A DNA stretch of 59,073 nt from Burkholderiales bacterium (lineage in GTDB: Bacteria; Pseudomonadota; Gammaproteobacteria; Burkholderiales; Burkholderiaceae_C), in contig JACRBA010000113.1 in NCBI GenBank assembly GCA_016213265.1, positions 1 to 59,073 on the forward strand, read 5' to 3'. Made by a program: the position numbers and the translations under genes. The notes under the pieces are model-generated. The model saw nothing but the letters and a program-made list of their open reading frames with translations. It was not told the DNA's origin and made no database searches. Positions 20,903 through 32,835 of the stretch are shown piece after piece (positions within the stretch are counted from its first letter, which is position 1; the number at the start of each line of letters is the position of its first letter).

Positions 20903-21458
20903 GCGCCTGCACCCGCGGCCCCGGCGGCCGCGGGTGCAGCCGGGCCATCATCAAGGTGTCTTCGTAGACACCGTCGCGCAGCGCATAGGCCCGCTGTCGG
21001 CCTTCCAGCTCGAAGCCGTGGCGGCGATACAGGGCCTGCGCGGCCTCGTTGTCCGCGAACACGGTCAGCTCGATGCGCAGCACGCCCAGCCACTGGTCGG
21101 CGTAGTCGCACAGCGCCGCCAGCAGGGCCGAGCCGACGCCGCGCCCCTGCCACGGCAGCGCCACGGCGATGCCCAGCGACATGGCGTGGCGGCGGCGCTG
21201 GTAGGGCCCGCAAGGGTGCAGGCCGGCGCTGCCCACCACTTCGCCGTCGACGTCGGCCACCAGATGCAGCTCGGGGGCCTGCCCAGTGGCCGACACCTGC
21301 GCGGCCAGGCGCTGGCGCCAGGTGGCCTCGTCGGGATACGGCAGCTGCATGAGCTGGCGCGCCACCTCCGGCTCGCGCATCAGGCGCACGAAGGCCGGCG
21401 CGTCGTCCACCCGTGCGCGGCGCAGTGTCCAGGCGGCCCGCTGTGTCTCCATCGTCAT
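20895..21458 (-). CDS. GNAT-family N-acetyltransferase (RimJ/RimL-like)
   Basis: A 187-residue acetyltransferase: TLRRARVDDAPAFVRLM at the start, a GSAGLHP strand, the acetyl-CoA loop LPWQGRGVGSALLAALCDYA, and NEAAQALYRRHGFELEGRQR near the end, as in PhnO/RimJ-type GNATs. The substrate is unknown. The last 13 residues (about HPRPPGPRVQALS) are encoded by a perfect hairpin shared with the end of fccB and may be dispensable. It lies 4 nt downstream of the pmbA-like stop on the same strand, so it is part of that run. Confidence 0.85.
   Translation of the reverse strand: MTMETQRAAWTLRRARVDDAPAFVRLMREPEVARQLMQLPYPDEATWRQRLAAQVSATGQAPELHLVADVDGEVVGSAGLHPCGPYQRRRHAMSLGIAVALPWQGRGVGSALLAALCDYADQWLGVLRIELTVFADNEAAQALYRRHGFELEGRQRAYALRDGVYEDTLMMARLHPRPPGPRVQALS
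20907..20939. terminator. 14-bp perfect inverted repeat between fccB and GNAT tails
   Basis: CTGCACCCGCGGCC (20907-20920), loop CCGGC, GGCCGCGGGTGCAG (20926-20939). It begins 5 nt after the fccB stop and lies wholly inside the last codons of the convergent GNAT gene. There is no T-run, but the stem is very stable and placed where a two-way transcription barrier or 3-prime end protector is expected. Confidence 0.6.
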
Positions 21459-21462
21459 CGCC

Positions 21463-22776
21463 TCATGAGAAATGCAGCCCCCCGATGCGCAGCCACGGCA
21501 GCACCGTGCTGCCGGTGTCCAGGCGCTCCTGGCTCACGGCCTCCACCGCCTGCAGCATGCGCGCCATGTTGCCGGCGATCATCACCTCGGACAGGGCCCG
21601 GCCCACCACACCGCCCTCGATGCGGAAGCTGTTCTTGATGACGGCGGAGAAGTCGCCGTTGGCGGCCGGCATGCCCATGGACAGGCGCCCCACCAGCGCG
21701 CCGCGCGCCACCGGCTCGACCAGCGCCCCCCGCGGCGTGGCACCGGCCGGCATCTCCCAGCCGAAAGTGGTGGGCACGTGCGGCAGGCCGGTCTTGCGCG
21801 CCCCATAAAGGCTGGGCAGCAGCGTCAGCAACTGGCCGTCACGCATCACCTCCACGTCCGGCGTGACGCAGGCATCGGCGGACACGGGCACGACGCCCGG
21901 GCCACTGAAGCGGCTGCGCAGGCCCAGCAGCGGCGACGCGATCGTCTGGCCCACCTGCCCGCGGTACAGGGAGCTGCCGGCGATGAGCTGTGCGTCGCCC
22001 AGTTGGCCGAGCAGCCAGCCGAGCAGATCGGACACCGCCGCCGGCGTGAGCACCACGCTGCCCACGAAGCGGTCGCCGAAGGGTTGTGTGTCCACCTGCT
22101 GCGAGGTGTCGCGCATCATGTCGCCGATGCCGAACCAGGCCGGCGCCGGCTGGCCGGTGAAGGCATGGGTGCTGCCGCTCGCGTGGTTGAAGGAGCTGGC
22201 GCGCTCGCCCTCGCGCGCGGTGCCGAAAGCCGACAGGCTGCACCAGCCCGCCAGCGAGGCGAGGTCGCTGCCGCCGGTGGTGAGGGTGACGCTGGCCGAG
22301 AGGTGGTGTGCCGCGGCGCCCTCCTCCAGGTTGAACCGCGGCGTCTCGCGCGCGCGGAACTCGAGCAGCTCGGCCACCGTGTCGGCCAACCCCGCCGGGT
22401 CGGCCTGCAAGGGGCCTTGCACCTGGCGCGCGCGCTGGCCGGCCGACACCACGTTGGCGTCGTCCTGGGGCGCCGCGCGGGCGGCGGCCTGCAGCTCGGC
22501 CACCGCCTGCGCGAGCGAATCGGCATCGGTCTGGGACAGCTCGATGCTGGCCCGGCGGCCGTCCAGCAGGCCCAGCAACGACAGCCGCCGCTGCACCGTG
22601 CTGCGCAGCAGGCTGGGCTCGTCGTGGGCGATGTTGAGCTCGGTCTGGCGGTACCAGCCGGCACTGGCCTGCGCCTGCTGGAAGCCGGCGGCCTGCAGCG
22701 CCTGCAGGGCCCGCTCGGCGGTGTCGCGCAGCGGGTGGTCGAAGTCGTCGGGGCGGTCGGTCAGGGTGATGGTCAT
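21463..22776 (-). CDS. TldD/PmbA family protein (TldE-like partner)
   Basis: A 437-residue member of the TldE (PmbA) side of the family. It lacks the HExxxH zinc motif that its neighbour carries and would form the non-catalytic half of the heterodimer. The C-terminal region MPAANGDFSAVIKNSFRIEG, FLH-type turns and ALSEVMIAGNMARML are typical. The pair resembles TldD/E enzymes that trim peptides in natural-product maturation or degrade unfolded peptides. No precursor peptide is seen nearby. It starts 10 nt after the tldD-like stop. Confidence 0.85.
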   Translation of the reverse strand: MTITLTDRPDDFDHPLRDTAERALQALQAAGFQQAQASAGWYRQTELNIAHDEPSLLRSTVQRRLSLLGLLDGRRASIELSQTDADSLAQAVAELQAAARAAPQDDANVVSAGQRARQVQGPLQADPAGLADTVAELLEFRARETPRFNLEEGAAAHHLSASVTLTTGGSDLASLAGWCSLSAFGTAREGERASSFNHASGSTHAFTGQPAPAWFGIGDMMRDTSQQVDTQPFGDRFVGSVVLTPAAVSDLLGWLLGQLGDAQLIAGSSLYRGQVGQTIASPLLGLRSRFSGPGVVPVSADACVTPDVEVMRDGQLLTLLPSLYGARKTGLPHVPTTFGWEMPAGATPRGALVEPVARGALVGRLSMGMPAANGDFSAVIKNSFRIEGGVVGRALSEVMIAGNMARMLQAVEAVSQERLDTGSTVLPWLRIGGLHFS

Positions 22777-22786
22777 GCGCTGCTCC

Positions 22787-24175
22787 TCATTCGCCGCCCA
22801 GGTGGACACGCGCGCGCAGCGCCGGCCCGCCCATGGACACGACCATCGGCTGCTTCTTGCCGCAGTAGCCGGCGCAGCTCCAGTCCATCTCGCTGCCCAC
22901 CGCGTCCACCGACTGCAGCACCTTGATGGCCGAGCCGGACACGGTGGTGTCGCGGATGGCGCGGCCCAGCCGGCCCTGGCGGATCTCGTAGGCCAGGCTG
23001 ATGCCGAACATGAACTCGGTGGTCGAGTCGGCCTGGCCATTGGCCGTCTTCATGAGGAAGTAGCCGTCGTCCACACCCGCGATCATGTCGTCCAGCGAGC
23101 TGCGGCCCGGCAGGATGGCGGTGTTGCGCATGCGCACGAGCGGCTCGTCCGCCGGGGCGTAGGCGCGCGCGCTGCCGGTGGGCCGGGCGCCCATGCGCGC
23201 GGCCGTCTCGCGGCTGTGCATGAAGCCGGTGAGGCGGCCGTCGCGGATCAGCACGGCGTCCTCGGCGGGCGTGCCCTCGTCGTCGGCGTACACGGGGATC
23301 ATCACCTCGGCGTCACCCACGTGGTGGGCATAGTCGACCATGCTCACCAGCTCGCTGGCCACGGGCTGGCCCAGCAGGCCGCCGGTGACGGCGCCGCCCA
23401 GCACGATGTCGGCCTCGCAGGGGTGGCCCATGGCCTCGTGGGCCAGCATGCCGGCCAGCGGCGCGGCCATCACCACCGTCTGCAGCCCACCGCGCGCCGG
23501 CACGGCTTCGCACTTGGCCCGCAGGTGCGCATGCAGCGCCTGCAGGCGGGGCGCCAGGGCATCGAGCGACCAGTCCAGGTCGCCCAGGTGGCCCTTGCCG
23601 GACAGCAGCTCCACCAGTTCCACCGGCGCGCCGTCGGCCCCCGGCGCGACGAACACCACATGCAGCGAGGCCCGCTGGATGGTGGCCAGCGAGTCGGCGC
23701 CGGTGCTGGCCACCACGCGCTTGCTGTGGTGCTCGTCCGACACGATGAAGCGCACGGACGTCAGCCCCGGGAAGGACTGCCGGCACCACGCGTTCAGCGC
23801 GGTCAGGCGCTCCTGCACCTCGGCGGCCGAGAGCGGCGCGCGGCCGCGCCACGCATGCTCGCCGCGGTAGCCGCCCGTGGGCAGCGCCAGGGCGCCGCGG
23901 GGGCCGAAGCGCGACATGGCGGCCGCGTTGGCGATGGCCTGGCGCTCCAGGGCGGCGGCCACCTGCGCACCGGCGCCGGGCTGCGAGGCGAAGCCCCAGT
24001 AGCCATCGCGGTACACGCGCACGCTGGTGCCGGCGTCGCTGCTGCGGCTGTTCTGGGTGAGGGCGCCGTCGATCATGACGACGCGGGACTTGCGCAGCTC
24101 GTGCTCGCGACGCTCGCTGTACTGCAGGCCGGCACCCAGGGCGGGGGCCGGGGCGGTCGATGGGTCGGTCGTCAA
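22787..24175 (-). CDS. TldD-family metalloprotease subunit
   Basis: A 462-residue protein with the TldD zinc signature HEAMGH (H246, E247, H251) followed by PCEADIVLGG, and the C-terminal block MDWSCAGYCGKKQPMVVSMGG where other catalytic-chamber residues lie. It shares the fold of its smaller partner downstream, with which it should make a TldD/E heterodimer. The sequence is shorter and more divergent than housekeeping TldD (about 480), and the two subunits are adjacent, unlike the scattered tldD and pmbA of enterobacteria. This may therefore be a secondary, specialised pair. Confidence 0.87.
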   Translation of the reverse strand: MTTDPSTAPAPALGAGLQYSERREHELRKSRVVMIDGALTQNSRSSDAGTSVRVYRDGYWGFASQPGAGAQVAAALERQAIANAAAMSRFGPRGALALPTGGYRGEHAWRGRAPLSAAEVQERLTALNAWCRQSFPGLTSVRFIVSDEHHSKRVVASTGADSLATIQRASLHVVFVAPGADGAPVELVELLSGKGHLGDLDWSLDALAPRLQALHAHLRAKCEAVPARGGLQTVVMAAPLAGMLAHEAMGHPCEADIVLGGAVTGGLLGQPVASELVSMVDYAHHVGDAEVMIPVYADDEGTPAEDAVLIRDGRLTGFMHSRETAARMGARPTGSARAYAPADEPLVRMRNTAILPGRSSLDDMIAGVDDGYFLMKTANGQADSTTEFMFGISLAYEIRQGRLGRAIRDTTVSGSAIKVLQSVDAVGSEMDWSCAGYCGKKQPMVVSMGGPALRARVHLGGE

Positions 24176-24254
24176 GGGCGGTGCTCCTGGCTGGGCGCCG
24201 GGTGGGCGCGCGTGTCGCCGCGGCGCCGGCCGCGGCCCGTGGCCGCCGAGATCG

Positions 24255-24715
24255 TCAGCGGTCGTCGTGCTCCAGCCGCTTGCCGAGGCTCACGACCGGA
24301 TCCACGGTGTACCCCAGCGCCGCGTAGAACGCCAGCACCTGTTCGTTGCCCTGCCGCACCTGCAGGTTGATCTTGGGGCAGCCCGCCTCGCGCAGGCGGT
24401 CCTCGGCCCAGGCCATGAGCCGCCGGCCGTGGCCCTGCCCCTGGTGATCGGGGCACACGGCCAGGTAGTTGATCCAGCCGCGGTGGCCCTCGTAGCCGGC
24501 CATCACGCTGCCGATGACTTCACCGCCCGGGGTGGCGAGCACGCCGAACAGCTCGCGCCGCTCGGCGAGCTTGCGGCGGATGTCCTTGCCGGGGTCGTTC
24601 CACGGGCGGGTGAGGCCGCAGCGCTGCCAGAGCGCCACCACGGCGGCTTCGTCCGCCGCCTCGAAGGCGCGCACGGCCGGCGCCAGGGCGTCGGGCCGTG
24701 GCTGCGCCGCCGCCA

Positions 24716-24716
<1 letters not shown>
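24255..24716 (-). CDS. GNAT acetyltransferase (YpeA-like)
   Basis: A 153-residue GNAT: VRAFEAADEAAVVALWQRCG, GSVMAGYEGHRGWINYLAV, the acetyl-CoA loop PDHQGQGHGRRLMAWAE, then KINLQVRQGNEQVLAFYAAL and GYTVDPVVSLGKRL. This matches the YpeA subgroup; the substrate is unknown. Its ATG at 24716 overlaps the alaS stop as ATGA, indicating co-translation with alaS. Because alaS is adjacent, a link with tRNA or ribosomal modification is imaginable but unproven. Confidence 0.88.
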
Positions 24717-27343
<2,627 letters not shown>

Positions 27344-27439
27344 CCGGGGCTTTCGGCGGCAGGAACGAACAATGGACGCACAACGGCGGGGTGGCGGCCC
27401 GCGCCGCCAAAGGCGTGGCGCAGGCAGTCGAACCGCAAA

Positions 27440-28843
27440 TTATCCCAGTTCGCGCGCGAGGAAGTCGTACAGGCGCGCGTCGCCCGAGAAGGCCACGTTG
27501 AACCGCATCCAGTCGGTGGGCTCCAGGCCGGGGCGGAACAGGTGGCCCGGGCCGAGCATGATGCCGTGCTCGGCCGCCCGGTTGGCCAGGGCAGGCGGGT
27601 CGTTGAACGCGGGGTGCCGGGCCCACAGGAACATGCCGGCGCCGGGCTGGGCGAACAGCTCGAAGCCCAGCGCCTGCAGCCGGCCGGCCACCTGCTGGTG
27701 CGCCTCGCCCAGCCGCTCGCGCAGGCCTTTCAGGTGCTTGCGGCGGCGCCCGTCCTGCAGCGCGGCCAGGGCCAGGCGCTCACCGAACTCGGCCGAGGTG
27801 AGGCCGGACACCATCTTGAGCTGGGCCAGGTCCTCCAGCAGGTCGGGGTGGGCGGCGGCAAATCCCACCCGGATGTTCGGCGACAGCGTCTTGGAGTAGC
27901 TGCCGATGTGGATCACCCGGGCCAGCTGGTCCAGGCTGGCCAGGCTGGGGCGCGGCTCCGGGTCGAGCTCGACGTAGATGTCGTTTTCCACCAGCGTGAG
28001 GTCGTGCTTCTCGGCCAGCTGCAGCAGCCGGTGCAGCTGCGGCAGGCTGGCCACCGAGCCGGTGGGGCTCTGCAGCCGGGGCTGGGTGAAGAACACCCGC
28101 GGCCGCTGCTCGGGCGGCGCCGCCTGCAGCAGCGCCTCCAGCGCGGCCAGGTCGTAGCCCTGGGGCGTGCGCGGCACGCCCACCAGCCGCGCGCCCTGGA
28201 ATCGCAGCGAGAACAGCAGGTTGGCATAGCCGGGGTCGTCCACCAACACGGTGTCGCCCGCCCGCACCAGGCGCCGCACCGCCAGGTCCAGCGCCTGGCT
28301 GGAGCCCTGGGTGAGCAGCACCTGGGCCGGCGCCACGCTCACCTGGTGCTCGGCCAGCGCCTCGCAAATCGCCTGGCGCAGCGGCAGGTAGCCCTTGGGC
28401 TCGCCGTAGCCGCCGAGGTCAGCCTCGTCGGCCGCCAGGGCACGCAGGCCGCGCTTCAGGCCGTCCTCGAACAGCCAGTCGCCCGGCAGCCAGCCGCAGC
28501 CGGCCTTCACCGCCAGGTGGCGGTGCTCGAAGATGCGGCGCAGGTACCAGGCAGCGTCGAAGCCCTCGGTCACCGCCCCCGCCGGCACCGCAGGCTCGTC
28601 GGCGGCCGCGCGCCGACGCACGAAAAAGCCGGCGTGCGGACGCGACACCAGGTAGCCCAGCGCCACCAGCCGGTCGTAGGCCTCCACCACAGTGAACACG
28701 CTCACCTGGTGCGACTGGGCGAACTGGCGGATGGACGGCAGCTTGGCCCCCTCGCGCAGCTGGCCCTCGTCGATCTGGCGGCCCACGCCCTGCACGATCT
28801 GCGTGACGAGCGGCAGCGGGGCGTGGGGGTCGAGCTGGAGCAT
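27440..28843 (-). CDS. MocR-type regulator (GntR HTH fused to aminotransferase fold)
   Basis: A 467-residue chimera: an N-terminal GntR winged helix (PSIRQFAQSHQVSVFTVVEA, about 36-55), a linker, then a fold-type-I aminotransferase-like domain. The PLP lysine lies in HIGSYSKTLSPNIRVGF. It is divergent from gabT-gabD, so by analogy with GabR it probably controls GABA catabolism by sensing PLP plus amine or GABA. The 144-nt divergent spacer has two copies of GCTGTAC and a CTGCAC/GTGCAG inverted repeat, which are candidate operators. Confidence 0.93.
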   Translation of the reverse strand: MLQLDPHAPLPLVTQIVQGVGRQIDEGQLREGAKLPSIRQFAQSHQVSVFTVVEAYDRLVALGYLVSRPHAGFFVRRRAAADEPAVPAGAVTEGFDAAWYLRRIFEHRHLAVKAGCGWLPGDWLFEDGLKRGLRALAADEADLGGYGEPKGYLPLRQAICEALAEHQVSVAPAQVLLTQGSSQALDLAVRRLVRAGDTVLVDDPGYANLLFSLRFQGARLVGVPRTPQGYDLAALEALLQAAPPEQRPRVFFTQPRLQSPTGSVASLPQLHRLLQLAEKHDLTLVENDIYVELDPEPRPSLASLDQLARVIHIGSYSKTLSPNIRVGFAAAHPDLLEDLAQLKMVSGLTSAEFGERLALAALQDGRRRKHLKGLRERLGEAHQQVAGRLQALGFELFAQPGAGMFLWARHPAFNDPPALANRAAEHGIMLGPGHLFRPGLEPTDWMRFNVAFSGDARLYDFLARELG

Positions 28844-28864
28844 CCGGGCGGGGCGGGGGCGGCC

Positions 28865-28919
28865 GCTGTACTGGGTCGGCGGCCTGCACAGTGCGCGTGC
28901 AGGGCCATGGGGGCTGTAC
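28865..28919. promoter_or_regulatory. Candidate MocR operators in the gabT divergent spacer
   Basis: GCTGTACTGG at 28865-28874 and GCTGTACATGG at 28913-28923 are near-identical direct repeats 48 nt apart (start to start), close to a whole number of helical turns. Between them CTGCAC (28884-28889) and GTGCAG (28897-28902) form an inverted repeat. Direct repeats with this spacing are what MocR/GabR dimers need. The assignment is by pattern and position only. Confidence 0.5.
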
Positions 28920-28987
28920 ATGGTAGCGGCTGGCCGGATGGGTCTAGAGTCCTCCTCTTGACCCCCACAGACCCCAGGAGCCCCGCC

Positions 28988-30301
28988 ATGCACCGCGACC
29001 CGCAAGCCACCGCCAAGACGAACGCCGCCCTGATGGCCCGCCGCCGTGCCGCCCTGCCCTCGGGCCTGGGCCAGACCTACGACGTGGTCGCCGAGCGCGC
29101 CGAGAACGCCGAGGTGTGGGACGTGGAAGGCCGCCGCTACCTGGATTTCGCCGGCGGCATCGCCGTGCTGAACACCGGCCACCGCCACCCGAAGATCGTT
29201 GAGGCCGTGAAGGCCCAGCTCGACAAGGTGCACCACACCTGCTTCCAGGTGCTGGCCTACGAACCCTACATCGAGCTGGCCGAGCGCCTGATCGCCAAGG
29301 CCCCGGGCGATTTCGCCAAGAAGGCCTACTTCCTGTCCACCGGCGCGGAAGCCGTGGAGAACGCGGTGAAGATCGCCCGCGCCGCCACCAAGCGCCAGGC
29401 CGTCATCGCCTTCGGTGGCGGCTTCCACGGCCGCACCCTGCTGGGCATGGCGCTCACCGGCAAGGTGGCACCGTACAAGGCCGGCTTCGGGCCCTTCCCC
29501 GCCGAGATCTACCACGCCGAGTACCCCAACCCGCTGCATGGCGTGTCGGAAGCCGACGCGCTGAAGTCGCTGCAGCACATCTTCAAGTACGACGTCGAGC
29601 CCGAGCGTGTGGCGGCCATCATCCTCGAGCCGGTGCAGGGCGAGGGCGGCTTCTACATCGCCTCGCCCGCTTTCGCCCAGGCGCTGCGCGCCCTGTGCGA
29701 CCAGCACGGCATCCTGCTGATCGCCGACGAGGTGCAGACGGGCGCCGGCCGCACCGGCACCTGGCTGGCCTGCGAGCAGTGGGGCCCGAAGGCGGTGCCC
29801 GACCTCATCACCATGGCCAAGTCCATGGCGGGCGGCTTCCCGATCTCGGCCGTGATCGGCCGCGCCGACGTGATGGACAAGCCCCTGCCTGGCGGCCTGG
29901 GCGGCACCTACGCCGGCAACCCGCTGGCCTGCGCCGCGGCGCTGGCGGTGCTGGATGTGTTCGAGCAGGAGAAGCTGCTCGAGCGCTCCCGCGCCGTGGG
30001 CGAGACGCTGGTGGCCGGCCTGAAGGCCATCGCCGCGAAGCACGCCGCCATCGGCGACGTGCGCGGCCTGGGCGCCATGGTGGCCGTGGAGCTGTTCAAG
30101 AACGGTGACCTGCACCAGCCGGATGCGGAGCTGACCAAGCGCGTGTGCGCCGAATCCATCCAGCGCGGCCTGGTGATGCTGTCGTGCGGCACCTACGGCA
30201 ACGTGCTGCGCATCCTGGTGCCGCTGACCGTGCCCCAGGCGCAGCTGGAGGAAGGCCTGGCCATCCTGGCCCAGGCCTTCGACGCGGCCACCGCCGCCTG
30301 A
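28988..30301 (+). CDS. gabT: 4-Aminobutyrate aminotransferase
   Basis: A 437-residue class III aminotransferase transferring the amino group of GABA to 2-oxoglutarate, giving succinic semialdehyde. The PLP lysine is in [13 protein letters not shown], and [16 protein letters not shown]-type, [14 protein letters not shown] and [14 protein letters not shown] motifs are present. The start has a GGAG site at 28977-28980. gabD follows after about 50 nt. A close relative could use 5-aminovalerate; the window also carries gcdH (glutarate pathway) 28 kb away. Confidence 0.93.
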   Translation: MHRDPQATAKTNAALMARRRAALPSGLGQTYDVVAERAENAEVWDVEGRRYLDFAGGIAVLNTGHRHPKIVEAVKAQLDKVHHTCFQVLAYEPYIELAERLIAKAPGDFAKKAYFLSTGAEAVENAVKIARAATKRQAVIAFGGGFHGRTLLGMALTGKVAPYKAGFGPFPAEIYHAEYPNPLHGVSEADALKSLQHIFKYDVEPERVAAIILEPVQGEGGFYIASPAFAQALRALCDQHGILLIADEVQTGAGRTGTWLACEQWGPKAVPDLITMAKSMAGGFPISAVIGRADVMDKPLPGGLGGTYAGNPLACAAALAVLDVFEQEKLLERSRAVGETLVAGLKAIAAKHAAIGDVRGLGAMVAVELFKNGDLHQPDAELTKRVCAESIQRGLVMLSCGTYGNVLRILVPLTVPQAQLEEGLAILAQAFDAATAA

Positions 30302-30303
30302 CC

Positions 30304-30327
30304 GGGCGCCCTGCCCGCCCGGCGCCC
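30304..30327 (+). repeat. Inverted repeat between gabT and gabD
   Basis: GGGCGCC (30304-30310) and GGCGCCC (30321-30327) with a 10-nt loop form a GC hairpin in the short gabT-gabD spacer. It could tune relative gabD expression or protect the gabT 3-prime end. No T-run follows. Confidence 0.35.
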
Positions 30328-30351
30328 CGCCACCGGCTTAGGATGCACGCC

Positions 30352-31830
30352 ATGGACATGAAGACCTCCCCGATCTCCACGCTGAACGACCCCAGCCTGC
30401 TCAAGACCGATGCCCTCATCGGCGGCGAGTGGGTGGCCGGCGACAGCCGCTTCGACGTCACCGACCCCGCCACCGGGCTGAAGCTGGCCGATGTGGCCAA
30501 CCTGGGCGCGGCCGGCGCCGAGGCCGCCATCGCCGCGGCGAACAAGGCCTGGCCGGCGTGGCGAGCCAAGACCGCCAAGGAGCGCGCCGCGATCCTGATG
30601 AAGTGGTTCCAGCTGATGCACGCCCACGCCGATGACCTGGCGCGCATCCTGACCGCCGAGCAGGGCAAGCCCCTGGCCGAAGCCCGGGGCGAGATCACCT
30701 ACGGCGCCAGCTTCCTGGAGTGGTTCGCGGAAGAAGCCAAGCGCATCTACGGCGAAACCATCCCGACGACCGACGCCAACAAGCGCTACCTGGTGATCAA
30801 GCAGCCCATCGGCGTGTGCGCGGCCATCACGCCCTGGAACTTCCCGATCGCCATGATCACCCGCAAGGTGGCGCCGGCCCTGGCGGCCGGCTGCCCGGTG
30901 GTGATCAAGCCGGCCGAGGCCACGCCGCTGTCGGCCCTGGCCGCGGCCGAGCTGGCGCAGCGCGCCGGCATGCCCGCCGGTGTGCTGAACATCGTCACCG
31001 CCGACGCGGCGCAGTCCATCGAGGTGGGCAAGGTGCTGTGCGCGAGCGACGTGGTGCGCCACCTGTCCTTCACCGGCTCCACCGAGGTGGGCCGCATCCT
31101 GGCCGCCCAGTGCGCGCCCACCATCAAGAAGGTGTCGCTGGAGCTGGGCGGCAACGCCCCCTTCATCGTGTTCGACGACGCGGACCTGGATTCCGCCGTC
31201 GAGGGCGCCATGATCAGCAAGTACCGCAACGCCGGCCAGACCTGCGTGTGCGCCAACCGCTTCTACGTGCAGGACGGCGTGTACGACGAGTTCGTGCGCC
31301 GCCTGTCCGAGAAGGCGCAGGGCATCAAGGTGGGCAACGGCTTCGAGAGCGGTGTCAACGTCGGCCCGCTGATCGACGACCAGGCCGTCGAGAAGGTGGA
31401 GTCGCACGTGGCCGACGCGCTGGCCAAGGGCGCCAAGCTGGTGGTGGGCGGCACCCGCATCGGCGATCGCTTCTACACCCCCACGGTGCTGGCCGAGGTG
31501 ACGCCCGAGATGCGGGTGTCGCGCGAGGAGACCTTCGGCCCGGTGGCGCCGGTGTTCCGCTTCCAGACCGAAGCCGAGGTGGTGGAGCTGGCCAACGCCA
31601 CCGAGTTCGGCCTGGCGAGCTACTTCTACAGCCGCGACATCGGGCGCATCTTCCGCGTGGGCGAGGCACTCGAGTACGGCATGGTGGGCGTGAACACCGG
31701 CCTGATCTCCACCGCCGAGGTGCCGTTCGGCGGTGTCAAGCAGTCGGGCCTGGGCCGCGAAGGCGCGCGCCAGGGCATGGACGATTACGTGGAGGTCAAG
31801 TACCTCTGCCTGGGCGACATCCAGAAGTGA
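30352..31830 (+). CDS. gabD: Succinate-semialdehyde dehydrogenase (NADP+)
   Basis: A 492-residue ALDH-family enzyme. The catalytic Cys is in [11 protein letters not shown] and the general-base Glu in [25 protein letters not shown] is the cofactor loop. It oxidises succinic semialdehyde from GabT to succinate. ATG codons exist at 30343, 30352 and 30358. I prefer 30352 because AGGA (30340-30343) then stands at a normal 8-nt distance. Confidence 0.95.
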   Translation: MDMKTSPISTLNDPSLLKTDALIGGEWVAGDSRFDVTDPATGLKLADVANLGAAGAEAAIAAANKAWPAWRAKTAKERAAILMKWFQLMHAHADDLARILTAEQGKPLAEARGEITYGASFLEWFAEEAKRIYGETIPTTDANKRYLVIKQPIGVCAAITPWNFPIAMITRKVAPALAAGCPVVIKPAEATPLSALAAAELAQRAGMPAGVLNIVTADAAQSIEVGKVLCASDVVRHLSFTGSTEVGRILAAQCAPTIKKVSLELGGNAPFIVFDDADLDSAVEGAMISKYRNAGQTCVCANRFYVQDGVYDEFVRRLSEKAQGIKVGNGFESGVNVGPLIDDQAVEKVESHVADALAKGAKLVVGGTRIGDRFYTPTVLAEVTPEMRVSREETFGPVAPVFRFQTEAEVVELANATEFGLASYFYSRDIGRIFRVGEALEYGMVGVNTGLISTAEVPFGGVKQSGLGREGARQGMDDYVEVKYLCLGDIQK

Positions 31831-31855
31831 GCCGGGCGGCCGGCGGCGGCGGGAT

Positions 31856-32749
31856 TCAGCCCTCGTCGTTCGCCGCCGTGGCCTGCCCGCGCAGCAGGCC
31901 CATGGCGCCGGCCGATGCCTGGCCCACCGCATGGCGCAGCAGGGTCTGCGCGTCCTTGCCGTCGGCCGGGTAGCGCGCCACGCCCAGGCGGGCGCCCACG
32001 GGCACGTCCTGCCCGGCCACCCGCAGCGGCTGGTTGGCCGCCGCGAGCAGCTTGCGTGCCACGTGGGTGGCGTCGTCGTCGCTGTCCAGCCACGCGAGCA
32101 GCACGGCGAACATGTCGGGCGCCAGCGCCGCCACCACGTCGCTGGCCCGCAGCGAGCTGCGCAGGCGCACGGCCGCCTTGCGCCGCAGCACGTTGGCGCT
32201 CTCCGCGCCCAGCGTGCCTTCGGCCCCGCGGAAACCGTCGAGCTGCAGCACCACCAGCGCCATGGCGGCCGGCTCGCGCTCGCGCAAGGCCAGCAGGTGG
32301 GTCATGTGTTCCAGCAGCTGCTGGCGGTTGGGCAGGCCGGTGGCCAGGTCGATGCTGTAGGCGCGGCGGGCCGTGTCGTCCAGGCGTTGCCGCTCGATGG
32401 CCAGGCGCAGCACCCGGCCGAGGGTTTCGGGCTGCGCTTCACGGGCGGGCAGCACGTCGCGCACGCCGGCATGCAGCAGCCTGAGGCATTCGGCCGGCAG
32501 GGGCTCCGGCCCCACGGCGACCAGCGCGGACTCCAGCACCGCGCGCGCCAGCCCGGGCCACTGCACCAGCCGCTCGGCGCCACCCACGGCGGACAGGTCG
32601 ACCAGCACCGCGTCACGCGGCTGCGCATGCAGGCAGGCGTCCAGCTCGGCCAGGCTCGCACACGCCTGCACCACGAACGGGCCGAAGGCCGAGGTGACGA
32701 GGTCGGGCGTGCGGGGGCCGAGGCAGGCGATCTGAAATGGCGCGGACAT
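31856..32749 (-). CDS. Degenerate GGDEF-domain protein with receiver-like N-terminus
   Basis: A 297-residue protein. Residues about 1-120 look like a pseudo-receiver (ACLGPRTPDLV, DAVLVDLSAVG, LHAGVRDVLPARE). After a linker comes a GGDEF-type domain beginning SIDLATGLPNRQQLLEHM. Where the GGDEF signature should be it reads LAPDMFAVLL, so diguanylate cyclase activity should be lost. It may act as a c-di-GMP or protein-interaction module. The start at 32749 fits better than 32764. It converges on gabD with a 25-nt gap. Confidence 0.82.
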   Translation of the reverse strand: MSAPFQIACLGPRTPDLVTSAFGPFVVQACASLAELDACLHAQPRDAVLVDLSAVGGAERLVQWPGLARAVLESALVAVGPEPLPAECLRLLHAGVRDVLPAREAQPETLGRVLRLAIERQRLDDTARRAYSIDLATGLPNRQQLLEHMTHLLALREREPAAMALVVLQLDGFRGAEGTLGAESANVLRRKAAVRLRSSLRASDVVAALAPDMFAVLLAWLDSDDDATHVARKLLAAANQPLRVAGQDVPVGARLGVARYPADGKDAQTLLRHAVGQASAGAMGLLRGQATAANDEG

Positions 32750-32835
32750 CCCGCCATGATGCACCCGCCGCTGGCGGCGCGGCTACGCCGTTAACACCGA
32801 GGCTCGACGGTGCGGCCGTTCAGTGCGCCGCCTGG

